NCBI GenBank assembly: GCA_012862575.1
Contig: BLSF01000050.1
Coordinates: forward strand, 248,001-312,000
Length of the DNA: 64,000 nucleotides
Source of the DNA: Parietichytrium sp. I65-24A
Taxonomy: Eukaryota > Sar > Bigyra > Thraustochytrida > Thraustochytriidae
Direction: 5' to 3'
The position numbers were made by a program, and so were the translations under genes. Of this stretch, positions 61,101 through 64,000 are shown in pieces. The notes under the pieces are model-generated. The model worked only from the letters and a program-made list of their open reading frames with translations. It made no database searches and was not told the DNA's origin. Numbering within the stretch: the first letter of the stretch is position 1; each line of letters begins with the position of its first letter.

Positions 61101-61727
61101 AGGCAGGCGTTCATGACCTTTTTGAGGACAGGATTAAGAAGGCGATACCGGGCACAAGCAGCCCGAAACCCTGCGAACCCCCTCAGACTGATTCGATTTC
61201 GAACGAATAGAGGATTTCTGAATTTTCCAGCATTCTTTCGAAATCACAGAAACAACATACACGCACTTTACCGTGGGGAAAACTTTGGAAATGAGGAAAG
61301 CAGGAACGAATATTTAAGGGATTTGAGAACCCGAGAGCAGAACGACCGTGAATTGGGTCAATTACAAGCGCCCAGGTCCCTTTCCAGGAGCCGGGATCAA
61401 GCGCGAAACTATGCAACCCGTGGCGGAAACTTTGGCGTCCTGATTTTGTACGTCACAGAACCGCTCCACTTCCGAGCCGGTGCGGCTGATGGCGCAGCTC
61501 CTGAAGAACCTGTTGCCGCAGATATCTCCGATATCTCAGTTTTGCCCAGTCAAGCAGAGGTTTTAGTGAGCCCTGGGACTACGGAGTTCGTGCTTCATGT
61601 GCCTCCTCCGGATAATGGCGGTGGTTGGAATGCTGGTCTCGTTTTTGTTGTCATTGGGACTTATGTTCCACCTGGTCTTCCAGCTCCTGAGTCTGATACT
61701 TGTTCTGGTTCTGGTTCTTGTTCGTAG
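52113..61727 (+). CDS. Giant lectin/PAN-array membrane protein with C-terminal ADP-ribosyltransferase-like domain
   Basis: 3204 residues without interruption. No signal peptide, but a basic stretch (PWYKTKK) and a hydrophobic segment (48-71) form a type II anchor, placing the rest outside. Domains in order: beta-trefoil lectin-like repeats with QxW-type motifs (about 110-460); a Cys-rich module (475-525); a beta-helix-like part (527-720); about fourteen PAN/Apple-like modules with the CxxxC...C...C pattern (770-1945); long hydrophobic amphipathic segments (2019-2083, 2123-2147); an acidic linker (2359-2382); Cys and basic regions; two dibasic sites (LRRG, LTRRE, about 2884-2892); and a C-terminal domain with YRGENF (Arg3054), SLS (Ser3089/3091) and PSQAEVLVSPGT (Gln3147, Glu3149). 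That order matches the R-S-E class of ADP-ribosyltransferases. PAN array and anchor are clear; transferase activity and the role of hydrophobic segments are inferred. Confidence 0.8.
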   Translation: MGGQEETKAGDVCGETYAGEHKEVSVALAIEETEVKEETKPWYKTKKGVLGTVAVLAALVGASAAAAIAISTGDEPIVDDGGGGDEDAEDDYPYPNVTVCGTLEMEDNIVRSEFGEVMAVQIESKVVGFCLARASTSSAVTLDLCMSSRASQMWVLDSEQHITSSIDGKCIVRDEIEGTFVLGDCNIGALVLEKDGRLESGTACAAVDIVNRELLALTGIECEDDDVERDSIFITTAPAAVLFRHAPSSLCLGHDGVDSFVTLRECDLAQSWVIQDGALASDGGLCLDSRSRGKPFMSVCNGESDQQMWFNQYSRVASATGKCLVVDESTSELKYGANCQAPDPSQVFEKSSALVRVTLGCDTERCLAHDIETSLVSSAPCEELDSTQAWTMINGRLTVDGSCVTVVDDGLRLMPCQSSGQIVAVEGNALWFPGSKQCAADIDGKVVVVKCADDKSMAASVRRFYPRKRTSDEAFRCSPLAPCSNGEGTCEDDRGCAGDLVCGIGTCPLYGWGSKDDNCCSEPPVPRCYASSFEELETQVRVCPTGIISTTSRIEFTRPIIIPPGKRVTVQKLEEYDQQFSELAEEAQLTLSTSRNSRDSLFEVYGNLRINGVQVSNELEGGSDLGGVARAIGGNSTLLINQCSLSAETIPVLAEDRANVQVLHTRLTSRTNQGSFKGCADCDAAFDNIDLHIENDETAHLQGAKLLDLSDIHLTLGADYFSRDSLGRRKLRSLSATTGLLDSKSVEKLNVRDARKFYASYLNCSGAELLNEFAAATAGECLDACDNEDLCKGLFWHLNATNTSEVYSRCSLYSAVNEEECTALESEEDNLLFDLFRVVTKSHVNDKGIVPFQLDKDALRVERGMCIHMNLDSLIRVDGVASQQQCRIWCKYMTPTCRAAEYYAGDQTCVLGTSVTYFDTSVDMSGACLPNANTEILPASEKLNRVSFNCVPELTDVIGFSGISAEACGTLCQLEGNSCVAIEFEPSTRECHLLGKRDLWTNPFAQKCRIRPDEALSSKHSFELIISQHTGILEFPRRDFVGDIVLGAAFCSLGPDMPMEKPIFAKEQDGVMICLEECALTPGCVGVELRKSDASSFPQCFFKDSAAFSPCEPGQSPADRFFMSKITTSYSLTSYNSSEAMVEEEVIEDAFAERNITFEACRFMCYLDSGCTRFTYDAVNGTCIAQTFPAPGMSQYIGEYAVPEGAVLFEEETLVHNASFHEYITYGGHGYLFGDMPLNLDSETGTEDDCALYCAHNLHCRAFLFESSVCHMFRGLIGDPTLSSPGSRLPMLSTLPFKYQMGDVQRNYFDMTGRARVAGLPLNAPFGGVSEVADCMMACEITRACAAFQYLQNECVLYPDSFEQVYNESEVNYLVFVAESDYEFESMPDGLCASGKRISSLDTITVEQCKKACATMSGSERCMSFRYDYDQAACELFRGAELQNHDCPSRPASATFVSMSAFADEDYSFLPLPGACSAGQGVITVLENRTLDMCERACALDPEVCKAFIHVTTQERCTLLDSGAYIAGDCSDGVMHLRYEADKFTRLESQCLKGETIVTFPSMTTQRCGLLCHSLEGCEAFSMDGTSCTLVSSVWSEPSDNCLGVESYVAHSALFFSEDSPKDNGNTVEPGKCGSNALDSSLQLSSANALFTLDECKAMCNALSEACQAINYDRNAMVCVLLGPQAEGGCGKIEGEPCSCGAGLDPSSTKLYVSFRSMVRGSPFQYKFLPERVCHGPSLLEEDEEKGSLARCKELCSLKSSCYTVSRQADGMCIFGKEDFQYSTGCSDVWLKREVSQYGMLINVPVLAQDRHEELLDKSMEECKALCNSRQDCVDVMTFCVRPTNSRGQCFLSTSRSYRESGADELCESDQGAMDVAVHKVRFFFSPNPVSGICTPDAVERKSVVAASREECAEACIEDSRCAGFEYGSNVLASNDHGCTTYNISSDNPYDSTTCATGDFAEGSFYPRGAGQLNTLSEVEYSARVWLRDPNARVAKGLYKEVEEFKRQSKRITVRLEKVAVASGIALGLIAALSASVQALNGGLKLIVPVLRGLELGISLVVPMVRFVPVIGSVLTSILNGLRNLVFRPTRKTLDETGKALSESKQKKVQLVETVVGKLDGLLRAASTVLVPAGAILSVLTIVLIQSHKCAFESEDMLLVAKIEDMIHFAQKVTQEMSNILSRVFNALSRNLFEGFNMRLSSLVGKLDGVLSGPVFEISHDLKPLAWIARLPEFSIKIPKIEIWPGITIFPEIRITLQDIANFLKPLGWLFGWLDLGGLIEPLFPKVTLVNLGLDMSVFNFLDDMRSGLLEQYTDLLANLQAPGILLDQLMEELPSYTPDTFIPCNLGDELADLLLMRGPDDGSGENDGDTEDDGDEIDGKAFRGRVLREFDHQAPLDRKDFFRQMIWVLKRKFPFRREKTASVQGGVAGRRKWNLVSQRNALMKESRVHWSPVKLVTVDRRARGYKIDGDGSDIPFKVSAAGYVSPVPKDYKNKYLELSYTYTDHNGAKGTGSKCYMGISKSGIPRPLTRNLGSRPKQSIFSMLKNGVFSSTLLPLEFKPPGNPWGRDKSGQAGKWTVTLEGKVVLKSSTSRLQKECPDCPDGAWCAENRRLAKKRRRDIRSTLEPRSGIKIISREVSRTPFFLKTLEDERIDYLPARNAFAACFVAMPDSEEGSEDYYVWEGPTLYDDDEKKKARKLLGELCKSTSSADLAKTKTAFLKSGQCNSLPHETGSLTPVASCSRPEEWDFVELLTDPKSKEGNGLARSVLFHKGWARELNALGSGADEELRHVSRRVFRFALALEKTCNAVERKKWASAESHFSSACMPYLHEPISEYVERVAGRDEALSENLHSIGPIQPEPDEEEGQLTRGSQTTVSKSKSSLRRGLLTRRELEEVLASLPDTYVTNARQAPGVYVGRTIRWSQQGEGNQELDWSTHPRFVHWQPEARGTGEFALHLYTAPIRPLRNTPAGTNNLYATFNEALRTRSRRVWPRDRRQAFMTFLRTGLRRRYRAQAARNPANPLRLIRFRTNRGFLNFPAFFRNHRNNIHALYRGENFGNEESRNEYLRDLRTREQNDRELGQLQAPRSLSRSRDQARNYATRGGNFGVLILYVTEPLHFRAGAADGAAPEEPVAADISDISVLPSQAEVLVSPGTTEFVLHVPPPDNGGGWNAGLVFVVIGTYVPPGLPAPESDTCSGSGSCS

Positions 61728-62241
61728 GTCCAGCCCTTCATGTCGCATCAAGTCAACTTCAGAAAAACATGCTAATAATCAGTCCGCTGTTTTGGGACCA
61801 TTTTTGACTCCGTCGCAGTCACAATCATTGATGCAGCTTTTCATAACGAACAAGAAGAAAAATGTTGGTAGTACGTGCTACCACTTCCACTCGCACTCCT
61901 TTTACTTTTAGCAGCGAACACATCCGAAGGGACGTCTCGCGAGCCAAGCGTGTCTCGCGTATCTCGCATAGCTCACATATCTCGCGGGCTTCTTATTTGC
62001 CAATGGCTAAGCTGGAGCGCGTTCTTGTTCGAGGTGAGCGAGTCCCAGAGCTTAAACATTGCTTTTGGAACTGTGGTAAAGCTCAAGAAGGTACCGGTAC
62101 TTGGTGACAGCAGTCCTGAAGAAGACGTGTTGTCTGTTCTCTGCTGGGAGCAAGGATGTTTTCAAGTCCGAGAGAACCTTTTTTTAATGTCAATTTATTC
62201 TATTTTTTATTATTAAGGACGCAAGGAGAACAGTTGCTCGT
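61728..62241. other. Convergent intergenic stretch
   Basis: A gene-free space between the giant gene and the GPI-type gene. It includes TCTCGCATAGC-like short repeats near 61,960-61,995 and an AT-rich tract near 62,180-62,215. Frames here are short and motif-free. Confidence 0.5.
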
Positions 62242-63012
62242 CTATGCAAGCAGGAAGGACAGGACGGCCGAAAGCAGTGCGGACCCGGCGAAGAGGCGTC
62301 CAGCGCTGCTGGGGGTCCCTGTGGTAGGCGTTCCACCAGCCGTTGTTGGCGGAGCTGATGCCAGCTTAATAGGCTTGGTTTCGATAGTCACATCGGCAAC
62401 AATATGATACTCTGTTGCAAGTCCGTATGCCTCTTCACAGACGGTTTTGACGCCTTCGCTCTCACAAGCTATGTCTTCGTGGAAGGTCATACTTCCGTCT
62501 TCTTGGACTTTCACGTATCTTACGAGGTCAATCGAGTGGCAGCCTGGCGCTGTGAACGAATAGAACGTCACAGCGCCAGCTCCTATGTCGTTCTTCAAGC
62601 TCGCGAGAACACCATCTGCACATGTTTCACCTTTGCTAACGCTTCCGATCACTGTCATTACCGACTTGTCGACATCCATCTCTTCAATGGAAACCTTGTT
62701 GGAAGTACCCTCGGTTGAGGTGATGCACGTTGTATCGGCCACACTCAGCTCCTTACTATTGTATGCAGTGCAAGTGTTGTCCCCGTAAAATAATCTGGTT
62801 ACAGTACCATCCATGACAGTCAACGCAGTTGAAATTCCTGGAGTATAAGAGCTGGTAGAGCAGATGTCGAAGATATCAGAGCCCTTCAACTCCTTCTCGG
62901 TGGCTCCTTCAGCGCTGCAATTGTCGTTTTCGTACGTCGTTGTGACGTACCCCTTGAAAGTCAGCGCATTCGCCGCCGACATTAAACACGCACCAAGCAC
63001 TGCTGCCCGCAT
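62242..63012 (-). CDS. Secreted Cys-rich protein, probably GPI-anchored
   Basis: I do not recognise the family. The 256-residue protein begins with a signal peptide (MRAAVLGACLMSAANA), followed by a mature domain of about 195 residues with around ten cysteines in spaced pairs, suggesting a disulfide-bonded extracellular fold. A short Thr/Pro-rich linker (PPTTAGGTPTTGTPSSAG) leads to a hydrophobic C-terminus (LFAGSALLSAVLSFLLA) with no charged tail, the layout of a GPI attachment signal with a Ser-Ser-Ala-Gly omega site. It would sit on the outer surface. It is convergent with the giant surface protein gene. ATG at 63,012 is the natural start. Confidence 0.78.
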   Translation of the reverse strand: MRAAVLGACLMSAANALTFKGYVTTTYENDNCSAEGATEKELKGSDIFDICSTSSYTPGISTALTVMDGTVTRLFYGDNTCTAYNSKELSVADTTCITSTEGTSNKVSIEEMDVDKSVMTVIGSVSKGETCADGVLASLKNDIGAGAVTFYSFTAPGCHSIDLVRYVKVQEDGSMTFHEDIACESEGVKTVCEEAYGLATEYHIVADVTIETKPIKLASAPPTTAGGTPTTGTPSSAGRLFAGSALLSAVLSFLLA

Positions 63013-64000
63013 TCTGCTTCGACTTCAACTGTAAGCTTGTTCTGATTTGCGTCTTTCTCCGAGGTTTTCGTTTCGGGACTGCTGCCAACAAAGTGCTCCA
63101 ACTCTTCCAGCCATGGTCGCCAAAGTGGGATGTCGTAAATGCCGTAGCGGTTTTTAGTTTCGCCACTAAGTCTAGTTCGTGCCGAGAGGTCTATTCCAAT
63201 GGGAATCTAGGAGGTACACGCCCAACTCGGGGTTTCCCTCCGTAGCATTCGAGGTAGAGGGCTCTTAGCTTCGAGGTTCCCGAGCTTCAAGTTTTGTTTT
63301 CTTTTTTCGCTTTATTGTTGAACATTTTAGGGTTAAAACAAGTGCCAACTAACTTTGAAAACAAACAAATCGGCATGAGCGCGCTTGAGCCGGGAATGAT
63401 ATGACTTAAAATGTACCGCAATTTGCCATCAGACGATCTCTACCTCAGGGTTGATACCTTCCACCAGGTTGAACTTACTCGCGAATGTTAGTACTCTTTC
63501 CAAATTCCCGACATTGACCTTCAACAGTAAACGCGGGAACAGGATCCTTGGATGTTGATCGAAGTGACATAGGTTAGTTGATGAATATAAATTCGAGTTG
63601 ACGTGAATGTTGATGATTGAGTGAAGCGTTGGTTGTGAGAAGAGGAAAGTCAGTGCGAGTGGGGGTCCGCACTTCTGAAGGTCATGCAAAGTCTGTAAAA
63701 TCTGTAAAGTCACTTCATCTCTTGAACTAGTAGTAGCTAATAGAGCTAGCTACTAGGCTCACGGTGTATACGTACCTACACAAGTGCTACACAGCAAACG
63801 TGTGTACTAGGCACCTTCGGGAGTGTGCACTATTACTAGTAGACATAACCAACCACTCTATCCCAGAGCAACTCACATTTCAACTTCTTGAACTTCAAAA
63901 GCCAGAGTTCAGAATTCAGAAAAGTACAGTACCTCGCCAGTGCAAAGGCAGCGGAAGAGAGCGACAGTGAGCAGCTCAAACCCTGCCACAGCGGGGTGGT
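63013..64000. other. Terminal gene-free stretch
   Basis: It contains the upstream region of the GPI-type gene and a short piece of the dispersed repeat at about 63,556-63,678. TACTAGTAG-rich tracts lie near 63,725-63,750 and 63,830. No gene is supported up to the window edge. Confidence 0.5.
63556..63678 (-). mobile_element. Internally deleted remnant of the dispersed repeat
   Basis: Bases 63,556-63,633 match the 3' flank of the ORFs at 21,912 and 27,511. They are joined directly to GTGAGAAGAGGAAAGTCAGT, as seen at 28,605. So two separate parts of the repeat seen elsewhere are fused here with nothing coding between. This would suit a non-autonomous deletion derivative. Confidence 0.5.

Noticed and set aside
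61597-62407. Frames on the + strand between the giant gene and the GPI-type gene
   Set aside because: They overlap the ends of both supported genes and contain no domain or export signal.

Overview
The window is eukaryotic nuclear DNA from an intron-poor, gene-sparse unicellular organism. Long uninterrupted reading frames (up to 3204 codons) encode secretory and membrane proteins with eukaryotic architectures: signal peptides, PAN/Apple arrays, RCC1-like propellers, a GPI-anchor-like tail, a dynamin-superfamily GTPase and a MICAL-type flavoprotein. Intergenic spaces of 0.6-3 kb carry microsatellites, and there is no operon structure, rRNA, tRNA or CRISPR array. A protist or microalga (a thraustochytrid-like stramenopile or a red alga would fit) is my guess; the taxon cannot be fixed from sequence alone.

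Layout. Bases 1-21.9 kb hold three paralogous KP-43/Tag-type subtilisin proteases on the + strand. Copies 2 and 3 lie in a large direct segmental duplication (8,619-14,895 and 16,592-21,856). Copy 3 is split by a one-base deletion. A separate perfect 0.7-kb repeat surrounds a 6-base N gap at 8,076 and is probably an assembly artefact. A repeat-containing unknown protein (14,725-15,732, - strand) is cut short at the right edge of the second duplication unit. Bases 21.9-32.9 kb look mobile: two related copies of an unknown ORF with terminal motifs, a Mx-like dynamin GTPase between them, and a 1277-residue protein with a CxC zinc motif, AT-hooks and a candidate DDD transposase core. Bases 33.7-40 kb contain an LRR protein, a methyltransferase-like protein and a MICAL-like FAD monooxygenase. 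Bases 40-63 kb contain cell-surface genes: two RCC1-like type I membrane proteins (one also with PAN and EGF-like modules), a giant type II membrane protein and a small secreted, probably GPI-anchored protein.

Most unusual is the gene at 52,113-61,727. Its protein has an N-terminal signal anchor, beta-trefoil lectin-like repeats, a beta-helix-like part, about 14 PAN/Apple modules, long hydrophobic amphipathic segments and, at its C-terminus, what I read as an R-S-E-class ADP-ribosyltransferase domain with a Q-x-E motif, preceded by dibasic sites. The intact subtilisins and the surface proteins could act in the same secretory/extracellular space, but no functional link is shown by the sequence.
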